From an uncultured Clostridia bacterium (GTDB lineage: Bacteria > Bacillota > Clostridia > TANB77 > CAG-508), in the NCBI GenBank assembly GCA_934120135.1, contig CAKOTK010000002.1, positions 139,466 to 203,465 on the forward strand: a stretch of 64,000 bases of DNA. Direction: 5' to 3'. The notes beneath the pieces are model-generated. The model saw only the letters and a program-made list of their open reading frames with translations. It did no database searches and was not told the DNA's origin. Position numbers and translations under genes: made by a program. Positions 9,259-17,545 of the stretch are shown piece after piece (the stretch's first letter is position 1; each line of letters begins with the position of its first letter).

Positions 9259-9666
9259 ATGAAAAAAATAGTCGCAATATTATTTATTTTATTATTTATA
9301 TTTGGAACAGTTACAGTATATGCAAGTAACACAAACCAAAATGTATTAACATCAGAAACAGCAACTACAAACTTAGTAGAAATGAAAGATAAAGCCTTGA
9401 AGGCACTAGAAGATTATCAAGTAGCATATGGTAATAACACATATGGCTTAGTTGCATACATCTTAAATATTGTTAGAATATATAGTATTCCTTTTGGATT
9501 CGTAGGAATAGTATTCGCAGCAATTTATCGTTATGTTATAGGTATTAGAAAATTAGATGTTCAAGATAAAGGATTTGGTGTATTAGTTGCCATTATTACA
9601 GTAATGGTAATTTGCCAAGTATTACCATTAATTTTTGCGATAGTTGTTAGAGGTTGGAGGGGTTAA
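9259..9666 (+). CDS. Small secreted/membrane protein, pilin-like topology
   Basis: 135 residues from the ATG at 9259, preceded by AAAAGGGG. A Sec signal peptide (MKKIVAILFILLFIFGTVTVYAS) is followed by two hydrophobic segments, about residues 57-85 and 98-125, separated by a short charged loop with RKLDVQDKG. Signal peptide plus two membrane helices is the layout of VirB2/TrbC-like pilins, but no diagnostic motif is visible. It ends 5 bases before the TadZ-like gene, whose ribosome binding site lies inside its last codons, so the two are translationally linked. Confidence 0.7.
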   Translation: MKKIVAILFILLFIFGTVTVYASNTNQNVLTSETATTNLVEMKDKALKALEDYQVAYGNNTYGLVAYILNIVRIYSIPFGFVGIVFAAIYRYVIGIRKLDVQDKGFGVLVAIITVMVICQVLPLIFAIVVRGWRG

Positions 9667-9671
9667 AACAA

Positions 9672-12005
9672 ATGAAGGTATTATTTGCAGTTAATAATGA
9701 AAATATTTCTGAGTCGATTACAAAAAAATATCAACAAGAATACAAAGAAATTATCTCTGCAAAAAATGTATATTATTTTAATGCAATAGTTAAAGAATTA
9801 CAAAGAGATAAAACTTATGATAGAATAGTTATAAGTGAAGATTTGCAACCATTTTCAAATAATAATTATGAACAAATAGATAAATTTATATTTGAAAAAA
9901 TGGACAGTATTAGTGATGAAGCAACACAACAAAATGGAAATGATATTCCAATAATTTTAATCTGTGCAGATAGAAGAGAAAAGTCTGACGCATTATTAGT
10001 AAAATTGTTTGGAATAGGTGTATATAATGCTCTTATTGGAAAAGATAGGAGTATTACTGAGGTGTGTAAATTAATAAATCATCCTCGTAGTAAAAAAGAA
10101 GCAAAAATGTATTATCATGTAGATTCAGATGATGTAGACTATAAAGCAGAAAATGAAGGGGATGTTAGTGAAGTTGAAATTCAAAACATATTAAACCACT
10201 ACAAAAAGCTAGGAAGAAATGAAGAAAAATATGTTGAAAGTTTTGAACATATAGCTAGTCAATATACAGATCCTCAATTAAGGCTAATTGCAAAATTTTT
10301 ACCTTTAAATGTTAAAGCAGTATTAGAGGCAAATAGTCCAAAATACCAAGAAGTGGTATCTTTTGGAACATCAACAGCAAGCAGACCAAAATACAATGAT
10401 TATGCTAAAAATAATCAACCAAGAAGAGAAACTAAAAAAGAAGAATCAAATCTAGAAATAATACAACAAAATTTAAGTAAAAATAGAATAACAGAACCAG
10501 TTATTATACCATCTTCAATAAATACAGATAAAATTAAAAAGGTACAAGTAAATAAACAACAAGAAAGCAAAAGTGAGAAGAAAGCTGACGTTGCAGAAAC
10601 AAAGCTTGACGATTTAGACAATATGTTTGAAGATGTAGTTCCACAAAATATAGAGGAACCTGAAGTTGCTCAAGCAATACCTGAAACAGAAGAAATACAA
10701 CCAAAAAGAAGAGGAAGACCTAAAAAGGTTCAAGTGGAAGAACCAGTAGTTCCAGAGATAAAAAGAGGTAGAGGTAGACCTAAAAAACAAGTAGAAGAAC
10801 CAATACCAGAAATTACACAAAAGGAAGAAGTAGTGGAAGAACCAGAAATTTCTATGCCAACAGTAGAAGATGCATCACCACTAAACCTATTTGAATTAGG
10901 AGAAGAAGACGAAACTCCAAAAGCAACAACAAGTTCTGATGATGATATGATTTTACCAGGTTTAGATTCAGACTTTTTATTCGAACAAGAAGCTGAAAGT
11001 CCAATTGTAGGAGATAATACAATAAATACTGAAAGACCACAAACAGTTGAAAGAACTGAGTCATTTGAAGAACCAACAACTCCAATGTCTCCAATAGCTG
11101 CAACGACTAATAACAACTATAATAGCACAGCTAGTATGTTAACAAAAGATAAAAAAGTAGTTGCATTTGTTGGAACTTCAAAAAATGGTACATCATTCTT
11201 AGTTAATAATACAGCAGAATTACTTTCACAAAAAGGAATAAATGTAGCAATTTTAGATTTAACAAGAAATAAAAATGCATACTACATATACACAGAAAAT
11301 GAAGAAAGCCTAAGAAATATAGCATATTCTTGTATGGAAAATTTAAAAATTGGAAATGCACAAGGAATTCAAGTCCATAAGAATCTAACTGTGTATACTA
11401 CACTTCCAGGCGATACGCAAGCTGAAAGTGACTATGCAAATATATTAGCAACTTTAACAAAAAATTATTCATTAGTTATTTTGGATTGTGACTTTGAAAC
11501 TGATTATAACTATTTTGCACAAGTTCAAGAAATATATTTAGTACAAAGTCTGGATATATTAACAATACAACCACTTACCGCATTTTTAAGAAATTTAAAA
11601 GCTAAAAATATGTTGAATCCAGAAAAAATTAGAATCGTATTAAATAAAATGGTAAATTTAAAAAGTGTTAATGAAAAGACCATTATTGGTGGAATTGCAT
11701 ATTATAATGACCCAGCAATGTCATTTATGACGGAGTTATTTAATAAAGATACAGTTAATTATTGTACAATTCCATTTGAAGAACAAACTTATGCTAAATA
11801 TTTAGATGGAATCATTAATTGTAAAATAACTCTAAATGGATATTCTAAGAATTTTATGGCATCACTTAATGTATTGGGTGATATGGTATATCCTTTAATA
11901 GCAAATAATACAAGAAATAATAATTCATACAGTGGTTATAATCCAAACAATTCTTTTTCACCAAGTATGAATAATACATTAAACAGAATGAAAAATAATT
12001 ATTAA
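9672..12005 (+). CDS. AT-hook protein with degenerate TadZ/MinD-like ATPase domain
   Basis: 777 residues. The N-terminal 150 residues look receiver-like, as in TadZ/CpaE. A long acidic/Pro/Glu linker (about 220-480) contains two AT-hook-like motifs, RRGRPKK near 346 and RGRGRPKK near 364, predicted to bind AT-rich minor groove. The C-terminal domain starts near 496 with VVAFVGTSKNGTSFL. This matches a ParA/MinD P-loop position but lacks the usual KGGxGKT lysine pair, as in atypical TadZ ATPases. ATG 9672 follows GGAGGGG. Neighbours are a pilin-like membrane protein and a GAF protein, which suggests a membrane-localised assembly or positioning module. Function is inferred. Confidence 0.7.
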   Translation: MKVLFAVNNENISESITKKYQQEYKEIISAKNVYYFNAIVKELQRDKTYDRIVISEDLQPFSNNNYEQIDKFIFEKMDSISDEATQQNGNDIPIILICADRREKSDALLVKLFGIGVYNALIGKDRSITEVCKLINHPRSKKEAKMYYHVDSDDVDYKAENEGDVSEVEIQNILNHYKKLGRNEEKYVESFEHIASQYTDPQLRLIAKFLPLNVKAVLEANSPKYQEVVSFGTSTASRPKYNDYAKNNQPRRETKKEESNLEIIQQNLSKNRITEPVIIPSSINTDKIKKVQVNKQQESKSEKKADVAETKLDDLDNMFEDVVPQNIEEPEVAQAIPETEEIQPKRRGRPKKVQVEEPVVPEIKRGRGRPKKQVEEPIPEITQKEEVVEEPEISMPTVEDASPLNLFELGEEDETPKATTSSDDDMILPGLDSDFLFEQEAESPIVGDNTINTERPQTVERTESFEEPTTPMSPIAATTNNNYNSTASMLTKDKKVVAFVGTSKNGTSFLVNNTAELLSQKGINVAILDLTRNKNAYYIYTENEESLRNIAYSCMENLKIGNAQGIQVHKNLTVYTTLPGDTQAESDYANILATLTKNYSLVILDCDFETDYNYFAQVQEIYLVQSLDILTIQPLTAFLRNLKAKNMLNPEKIRIVLNKMVNLKSVNEKTIIGGIAYYNDPAMSFMTELFNKDTVNYCTIPFEEQTYAKYLDGIINCKITLNGYSKNFMASLNVLGDMVYPLIANNTRNNNSYSGYNPNNSFSPSMNNTLNRMKNNY

Positions 12006-12027
12006 ACGCTGTAAAAGAGGTGATTTT

Positions 12028-13086
12028 TTGATACTAGCAATCATAATTCTATTAATAATAATAGTTATATGTTTATTTTTCTATAATTTGTCAATAAGTA
12101 AAAAAATAGAAAACTTTAATAATATAAACCAAAAAATAACAAATTTAAATATACTACAGGACTTTATGAATACTATTAGTGAAGTTACCTCTGTTAATGA
12201 AAAAATTGAAAAGATAAATAACATTTTAATTGAAAGGTATAATATTAAGTATTCAACAATAGTTATATATAACGGTACAGAATATGTAGTGAGAGCATCA
12301 AATGTTGAACAAAAACATTGGGATACATTGAGAAATTTACAAAATGAAGAAATATTTAAAGATAGTATACAAACAGCAACACCTAAATATATTACTATCG
12401 AACACGAAGGAGAAAGGCTTCCATATCAAAAAATGGAGTTTGGAAGAGCTAAATCAGCAATGTTTTTCCCACTTTACGTAGAAAATGTATATATTGGCTA
12501 TTGGATTATAGAAGGAAGCAAACCACATGAATTTGACAATGTTGATACAACTATATTAGAAGTTATAAAAAATAATATTGTATCTGTATTAAAAACAGTT
12601 GAAAATCAGCAAGTAATTGAGAACATAGTAAGAGAAGACAAATTTACAAGCTTGAAATCTGCAGAATATCTATTTGGTGAAGGTAAAAAAGTTATTGATA
12701 AATATACAACTTCAACAGTATGTTTATTTAAAATTACTAACCTAGAAGAAATAAATGAAAAATTTAGTAGAGAAATAGGAAATCAAATAGTAACAGCTGT
12801 AAGTGAAGAAGTAAGTTCAAATTTGGCAGAAGAGTATATTTTAGTTAGATATATGGGACCAAAATTTGCTATAGTATTTTCAGGAATTGAATTAGATGCA
12901 ATAGTTAGCTTTATGGGACAATTAAAAGAAAAAATAGAAGAGATAGACGTTGAAGGAGCTGTTCCAAAAATAAACATTGTTTTATCTACATATTACAAAG
13001 GAACAGCATTAGAAGGACTTACTAAGAAATTAGAAGAATATTTAGATGAAGCAGATAAAGAAGAAAATACAATCAATTATTTATAA
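12028..13086 (+). CDS. Membrane GAF protein with degenerate GGDEF domain
   Basis: 352 residues from a TTG start, chosen because AGAGGTGA ends 5 nt upstream and the frame begins directly with a membrane helix (residues 2-20). Residues about 50-190 resemble a GAF sensor domain. Residues about 205-345 have the secondary pattern of GGDEF domains, but the signature position reads RYMGPKFAIVF instead of RYGGDEFAII, so diguanylate cyclase activity is unlikely. It probably acts as a signalling or scaffold partner of the preceding TadZ-like protein, 22 bp upstream in the same operon. Confidence 0.7.
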   Translation: MILAIIILLIIIVICLFFYNLSISKKIENFNNINQKITNLNILQDFMNTISEVTSVNEKIEKINNILIERYNIKYSTIVIYNGTEYVVRASNVEQKHWDTLRNLQNEEIFKDSIQTATPKYITIEHEGERLPYQKMEFGRAKSAMFFPLYVENVYIGYWIIEGSKPHEFDNVDTTILEVIKNNIVSVLKTVENQQVIENIVREDKFTSLKSAEYLFGEGKKVIDKYTTSTVCLFKITNLEEINEKFSREIGNQIVTAVSEEVSSNLAEEYILVRYMGPKFAIVFSGIELDAIVSFMGQLKEKIEEIDVEGAVPKINIVLSTYYKGTALEGLTKKLEEYLDEADKEENTINYL

Positions 13087-13099
13087 GGGGGAAGGTCAT

Positions 13100-13354
13100 A
13101 TGATATCTGATGAAACTGTCAGCTTTAAAGTTGAAAAAGACAAAAACATTAAAGCAAAAGAAATTTTAAAAGAAGTATACCATGCTTTAGAAGAAAAGGG
13201 ATATAATCCAATAAATCAAATAGTTGGATATATTTTATCAGGAGACCCAACATACATTACAAGTCATAATGATGCAAGAAATTTAATTAGACAAATTGAA
13301 AGAGATGAACTTCTTGAAAAAATGGTAAAAAACTATATTGGATTGGAAGAATAG
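13100..13354 (+). CDS. ireB: IreB family regulatory phosphoprotein (UPF0297)
   Basis: 84 residues, typical for the family. It has the characteristic VYHALEEKGYNPINQIVGY and SGDPTYITSHNDARNLI segments. In Enterococcus, IreB is a substrate of the Ser/Thr kinase IreK and modulates cephalosporin tolerance; the Bacillus ortholog is YrzL. The start at 13100 follows AAGGGGGAAGG. It is immediately followed by ruvX and DUF1292, the conserved yrzL-yrrK-yrzB order. Confidence 0.93.
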   Translation: MISDETVSFKVEKDKNIKAKEILKEVYHALEEKGYNPINQIVGYILSGDPTYITSHNDARNLIRQIERDELLEKMVKNYIGLEE

Positions 13355-13358
13355 CAAA

Positions 13359-13784
13359 ATGCGAAAATTGGGAATTGATTATGGAGATAGTAGAGTTGGA
13401 CTAGCCATAACTGATGAACTAAATATAACTGTCCAAGGGTTAGAAACAGTACATCATAATGGAAATGATAAACTGGTATTAAGAAGATTAGAGGAAGTTT
13501 TAAATAAATATTCAGTTGATACATTTGTTATTGGTATGCCAATAAATATGGATGGTAGCAAGACTGAAAGAGTTGAAGTGACGGAAAAATTTATACATAA
13601 ATTAAGATGCAAATTTCCACAAATTCCAGTAGAAACAATAGATGAACGACTAACAACTGTAGCAGCACATAAGACTATGAACTATCTCAATATAGATAAA
13701 AATAAAAAAAAGCAAATTGTAGATACTATTTCTGCTGTATATATTCTTGAAACATACATGAATAAGCAAAAGAACAATGCATAA
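13359..13784 (+). CDS. ruvX: Putative pre-16S rRNA nuclease / Holliday junction resolvase RuvX (YqgF)
   Basis: 141 residues with an RNase H-like fold. Motif LGIDYGDSRVGLAITD at the N terminus carries the first catalytic Asp, VIGMPINMDGS is mid-protein, and ETIDERLTTVAA carries the second acidic residue. The YqgF family matures the 16S rRNA 5' end and is proposed to resolve Holliday junctions. ATG 13359 lies 5 bases after the ireB stop codon region. The protein uses the Arg codon CGA (in DERLT), relevant to the CGG pattern. Confidence 0.93.
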   Translation: MRKLGIDYGDSRVGLAITDELNITVQGLETVHHNGNDKLVLRRLEEVLNKYSVDTFVIGMPINMDGSKTERVEVTEKFIHKLRCKFPQIPVETIDERLTTVAAHKTMNYLNIDKNKKKQIVDTISAVYILETYMNKQKNNA

Positions 13785-13875
13785 ATGTTAAAAAAATAGA
13801 AATACTAAAAAATAGATATTAACATTGTAGAAATACAATTTATAATATATAAAAAACGAGAGGAGAAAGTTTAAA

Positions 13876-14202
13876 ATGAGTGAAGATTTAAACAAGGAAG
13901 TAGAAAATGTAAATGAAGGAGAAGAACTAGACAATATAATCGTATTAAATGACGAAGATGGAAATGAAGTTGAGTTTGAATTCTTAGATTTAATAGAATA
14001 TGAAGGAGAAGAATATGTAGTACTTTTACCAGTTGAAGAAGAAGAAACAGAAGAACCTGGTGAAGTCGTAATTCTTAAACTAGAAGACACAGAGTCAGAA
14101 AATGAAGAATCTTACGTTAGCGTAGAAGATGAAGAAATACTTAATAAAGTATTTGAGACATTTAAAGAAAAATTTGAAGATGAATTCAATTTTGTAGATT
14201 AA
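13876..14202 (+). CDS. DUF1292 protein (YrzB family)
   Basis: 108 residues, very acidic. The core DNIIVLNDEDGNEVEFEFLD and the EYEGEEYVVLLP segment are diagnostic of DUF1292. Its function is not established in the family. It completes the conserved ireB-ruvX-DUF1292 block, 91 bp after ruvX, with GAGAGGAGAAAG upstream. Confidence 0.9.
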   Translation: MSEDLNKEVENVNEGEELDNIIVLNDEDGNEVEFEFLDLIEYEGEEYVVLLPVEEEETEEPGEVVILKLEDTESENEESYVSVEDEEILNKVFETFKEKFEDEFNFVD

Positions 14203-14220
14203 AAAATATTAAAAATACTT

Positions 14221-14254
14221 GGAGACATTTCCTTTACAAAAAGGGCATGTCTCC
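14221..14254 (+). other. Stem-loop after the DUF1292 gene
   Basis: GGAGACAT pairs with ATGTCTCC, with an inner CCTTT/AAAGG helix. No U-run follows, so it is either a weak terminator or an mRNA 3' structure. The rest of the 130-bp gap shows only a short AGCACA/TGTGCT palindrome. Confidence 0.5.
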
Positions 14255-14331
14255 ATATCTTTAAAGGTAGTGTTAAGTGAAAAATTGTAGCGGAGCACAG
14301 TGTGCTGCATAGAAAAGAGGAGAGGAATTAT

Positions 14332-14805
14332 ATGAAAAATTTATCTAGTTGGCTAATAGCCATATTTGCATTTTTATTCTGGGGATACAGAGCGGTAACT
14401 GCAACTTTGTATGCTATGGGAACAGAACTTGTTCTAACACCTATGGACATGACTATGGAAATAGCACTATTGTTTATAACTTTTATATGTATATGTTTTA
14501 TTCCAAGAAGAAAATTATTAGCAGTTGCAATATATTTAATATCACATCTATTTTATTATGGAGTGTATATATATCAAAATGTAGTTGCTATTATAAATAA
14601 TACAGCATCAATAGAATTATATATGAATATATTTGTTGCATTAATAGGAATTATAATACCAATTGCAGCATTTTTCGATGTATTGTTAGATAAAAACAGA
14701 AAAGCAAATCCAGTGGACAAGCAAACAGACTGGTTTTATAAAAATAAAGATTATGATAGAAAATTAGATGAAAGAGCAGATAAAAATCAATATAGGACAT
14801 TATAA
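14332..14805 (+). CDS. Four-helix membrane protein, unknown function
   Basis: 157 residues with four predicted membrane segments at about residues 5-25, 40-60, 65-88 and 95-118, then a charged cytoplasmic tail (DKQTDWFYKNKDYDRKLDERA). ATG 14332 follows GAGGAGAGG; an upstream in-frame start is less likely. No family recognised. It ends immediately before the alternative hairpins in front of the CYTH-HD gene and may share its transcript. Confidence 0.7.
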   Translation: MKNLSSWLIAIFAFLFWGYRAVTATLYAMGTELVLTPMDMTMEIALLFITFICICFIPRRKLLAVAIYLISHLFYYGVYIYQNVVAIINNTASIELYMNIFVALIGIIIPIAAFFDVLLDKNRKANPVDKQTDWFYKNKDYDRKLDERADKNQYRTL

Positions 14806-14848
14806 GGTTGGTAAATATAAATTTTCCAACCAAATTTACATTTACCAA
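14806..14848 (+). promoter_or_regulatory. Mutually exclusive hairpins upstream of the CYTH-HD gene
   Basis: GGTTGG (14806-14811) can pair with CCAACC (14826-14831). Alternatively TTGGTAAAT (14808-14816) can pair perfectly with ATTTACCAA (14840-14848). Both use bases 14808-14811, so only one can form. The second stem ends against the AAGGG at 14848-14852 in front of the next gene. This is the layout of a small translational switch or attenuator; function is inferred. Confidence 0.45.
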
Positions 14849-14864
14849 AGGGATGAAGTTAAGA

Positions 14865-16022
14865 ATGGAAATAGAAAGAAAATTTTTAGTAAAAGATATT
14901 AACGCAATAAATGAGATAATTAGTAAATATCCTAAAAAGACCATCACACAAGATTACTTGTATGTAGATGATTACACAGCAGTAAGAAAAAGAAAAATAG
15001 AGAAAAGTGGTAATACCAAATATGTATATACAGTAAAAACAATGAAAGTTGGAATATCTGTTAATGAATTTGAAAAAGAGATAACAAAGGAAGAATATGA
15101 TGCATTAAAAATAAATGCGGAATATATTACCTTATCTAAAGACAGATATGTAATTCCATATGTAGATGACCTAAAAATTGAAGTTGATGTATTTAAGGGA
15201 GTATATGAAGGAGTAGTATTTGCAGAAATAGAATTTAAAAGTGAAGAACAAGCAGCTCAAATAGAACTTCCAAAATGGTTTGATAAAGAAATGAGCCAGA
15301 TAATCACAAACAGCAAAATGGCTACCCAAAATATGAGAGAAAAAATATTGGCAAATGAACTTAATGAAGGGTTGGTTAAATATATCAGAGATGAAATTTT
15401 TCCAAAGTATGAGAAATTTTATTCACATGGAATGTTACATATCAATAATGTTATAAAAAATTCTATGATGTTAGCAGACTTCTATAATCTAGATAGAAAT
15501 ATGTGTTATACAATTGCTGCTTACCATGACTGTGGACTTAACTTAGGGAGAGATAATCATGAATATAACTCAGCTCAAATATTATATGGTGATAAAAACT
15601 TAAGAAAATATTTTACAGATGAACAACTAAACATTATGAAAGAGGCGATTGAAGACCATAGAGGTTCAAGAAAAGAAAGACCTAGAAATATTTATGGAGA
15701 AGTAGTTTCGGATTCAGATAGAGACTTTGATATAGAAATGTTAGCCAAAAGACAGTTGGCGACATCTATAAAAAACTATATAGAATTAAAACAATTTGAT
15801 GAACAATTTGAAAGATGTTATAAATACATATTAGGAAGGATAAATGAACAAGGAAATTTCAACTTATGGACAAATAATCCTGTACTAATTGAAAAGAGAA
15901 AGAAATTCGAAAAAGATTATTTGAATAAAGAATTTGTAAGAAAAATATACAAAAAAGAATGGGACGAAATCTGCACAAATGGACTTAAAGAAAAACTACA
16001 AAACTATTATGAAGATTTTTAA
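14865..16022 (+). CDS. CYTH triphosphate-tunnel domain fused to an HD-type hydrolase
   Basis: 385 residues. Residues 1-160 form a CYTH domain: N-terminal MEIERKFLV carries the ExExK metal/triphosphate signature, followed by alternating acidic strands (KIEVDVFKGVYEGVVFAEIEF). Residues about 170-385 resemble an HD phosphohydrolase, with SHGMLHINNV, AAYHDCGLN and a later SDSDRDFDIE Asp. CYTH enzymes hydrolyse inorganic or organic triphosphates and HD domains hydrolyse phosphate esters, so a two-step nucleotide or polyphosphate hydrolase is plausible. ATG 14853 is an alternative start, but AAAGGG lies too close to it. Confidence 0.8.
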   Translation: MEIERKFLVKDINAINEIISKYPKKTITQDYLYVDDYTAVRKRKIEKSGNTKYVYTVKTMKVGISVNEFEKEITKEEYDALKINAEYITLSKDRYVIPYVDDLKIEVDVFKGVYEGVVFAEIEFKSEEQAAQIELPKWFDKEMSQIITNSKMATQNMREKILANELNEGLVKYIRDEIFPKYEKFYSHGMLHINNVIKNSMMLADFYNLDRNMCYTIAAYHDCGLNLGRDNHEYNSAQILYGDKNLRKYFTDEQLNIMKEAIEDHRGSRKERPRNIYGEVVSDSDRDFDIEMLAKRQLATSIKNYIELKQFDEQFERCYKYILGRINEQGNFNLWTNNPVLIEKRKKFEKDYLNKEFVRKIYKKEWDEICTNGLKEKLQNYYEDF

Positions 16023-16113
16023 GGTATAACATTAAATCAAGAAATAATAAAGTTAAAGACGAACCAGGAAATATTGAATATGCAAAAATAATTGGGTAGC
16101 TAAGGAGAAAAAA

Positions 16114-16983
16114 ATGGAACTACATTTCTTAAAGATCACTTGGGGAGATATTATAATTCTAAAAAAAGATAGTAAAATTGCTATGATAGATACAGGATAT
16201 GAGGAAAACTTTAATGAAATTGCTCAGTACCTAGATAAATTATGCATAAAAGAAATAGAGTTCATTTTATTAACTCATTTCCATAGAGATCATTATGGCT
16301 CAATTCCAAAAATAGTTGAAAAATATAATGTAAAAGAAGTGTATTTTAAGGAGTATAGCGGGCTAGATAAAACTACTGCTTGGGGAACTATTGCAGATGA
16401 TAACTATAGGGATAATGAAACCAAAAAATGTTTAGATATTAAGAGAATAATTGAAAAAAATAGTAAATTGATACAAGTTGAAAATATTAAAACAATTAAA
16501 TTTGCAGATACAGAATTAACATTATATAACAATGATAATTCTATAAAAAACATATATGAAGATAAAACATATAAGGATTCGTACAATAGAATACTATTTA
16601 ATGAAAATCAAAATAGCTTAGCAGTGTTTATGAAAGTAAACGATATTAACGTCTTTTTTGGAGGTGACATATTCGATAAAGAAGCAATTCATCCTAGAGC
16701 CAACTATGTTAATTATCAAATAGCTTCATCAATAAAAGAAGAAATAGATATTTATAAAGTTCCACATCATGGAACAGTTAAATGTAATAGTGATAAAGCT
16801 TTGGAAATATATAAACCTAAAATAGCTGTAATAACAAATGGTGATGAGTATTTGAGAGAAGAAAGTACAGTTTATACAGATTTAAAAAGAGCTAATAAAG
16901 ACGTAAAAATATTGTTGACAGAAAATAACAATATCGTTATAAACATTTCTGAAGATGGCAATATTACATACTATAACTCATAA
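16114..16983 (+). CDS. MBL-fold metallohydrolase (ComEC/Rec2-like domain)
   Basis: 289 residues. The zinc-binding signature THFHRDH gives H55, H57, D59 and H60. GGDIF near 183 and VPHHGT near 221 complete the ComEC-type beta-lactamase-like fold. No membrane segments are present, so it is a stand-alone cytosolic hydrolase. Start ATG follows AAGGAGAAAAAA. Substrate unknown; cyclic nucleotide, nucleic acid or lipid phosphate are all possible. It lies between the CYTH-HD gene and a deoxyribosyltransferase-like gene. Confidence 0.85.
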   Translation: MELHFLKITWGDIIILKKDSKIAMIDTGYEENFNEIAQYLDKLCIKEIEFILLTHFHRDHYGSIPKIVEKYNVKEVYFKEYSGLDKTTAWGTIADDNYRDNETKKCLDIKRIIEKNSKLIQVENIKTIKFADTELTLYNNDNSIKNIYEDKTYKDSYNRILFNENQNSLAVFMKVNDINVFFGGDIFDKEAIHPRANYVNYQIASSIKEEIDIYKVPHHGTVKCNSDKALEIYKPKIAVITNGDEYLREESTVYTDLKRANKDVKILLTENNNIVINISEDGNITYYNS

Positions 16984-17037
16984 TAATTACATTATTAATC
17001 AAACAAATTGAAGAATTATATAAAGGAGAATTTGAAA

Positions 17038-17475
17038 ATGGAAAATAAATATGAATTTTTTATAGCAGGAAGAGCAAGAAACAAGGAAAATATATTAAAA
17101 TTATGTGATTTATTTGATAAACATAATATATCTTATTATTGTTTTTTGAAAAATGAAGATGATTGGGGATATGGAAATAAAAATCAAACACCTGAGGAAA
17201 GACAAAAAGAATTTGAATCATTAGGATTAAAGAGCGAAATTGTTTTGAACTTATTTCATAATGACTTAGAAGGCGAAAAAAATTCAAACAATTTATTGCT
17301 TGTTTTACCAGCTGGCAAAGCAGCACATATAGAAGCAGGAATTGCATATGGATTAGGAAAAAAATGTTATGCAATAGGAGAATACGAAGCGACAGATACT
17401 TTATATAATATCTTTGAACAGATATTTTCAAACGAAAAAGAATTAGAACAATTTTTAAAAGAGTATAATAAATAG
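17038..17475 (+). CDS. Nucleoside 2-deoxyribosyltransferase-like protein
   Basis: 145 residues. The N-terminal FFIAGRAR strand and the VLPAGKAAHIEAGIAYGLGKK segment match the nucleotide-binding core and Glu of the nucleoside 2-deoxyribosyltransferase/DUF4406-like fold. It is preceded by AAAGGAG. The family transfers or hydrolyses N-glycosidic bonds of nucleosides. Context with CYTH-HD and MBL hydrolases suggests nucleotide clean-up. Substrate not inferable. Confidence 0.7.
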   Translation: MENKYEFFIAGRARNKENILKLCDLFDKHNISYYCFLKNEDDWGYGNKNQTPEERQKEFESLGLKSEIVLNLFHNDLEGEKNSNNLLLVLPAGKAAHIEAGIAYGLGKKCYAIGEYEATDTLYNIFEQIFSNEKELEQFLKEYNK

Positions 17476-17545
17476 AAATAAAATGCATTAACGTAAATTA
17501 AAGCGAAAGTTAGTTAAAAAATATCAAATTTAAAGGAAGAGAAAA

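Noticed and set aside
10415..11116. Long minus-strand frames opposite the TadZ-like gene
   Set aside because: Mirror frames of the Pro/Glu-rich linker; no ribosome binding sites and no family pattern.
16023..16113. Short open stretch ending in ...EPGNIEYAKIIG
   Set aside because: No start or ribosome binding site and no recognised family; too short to call a remnant.
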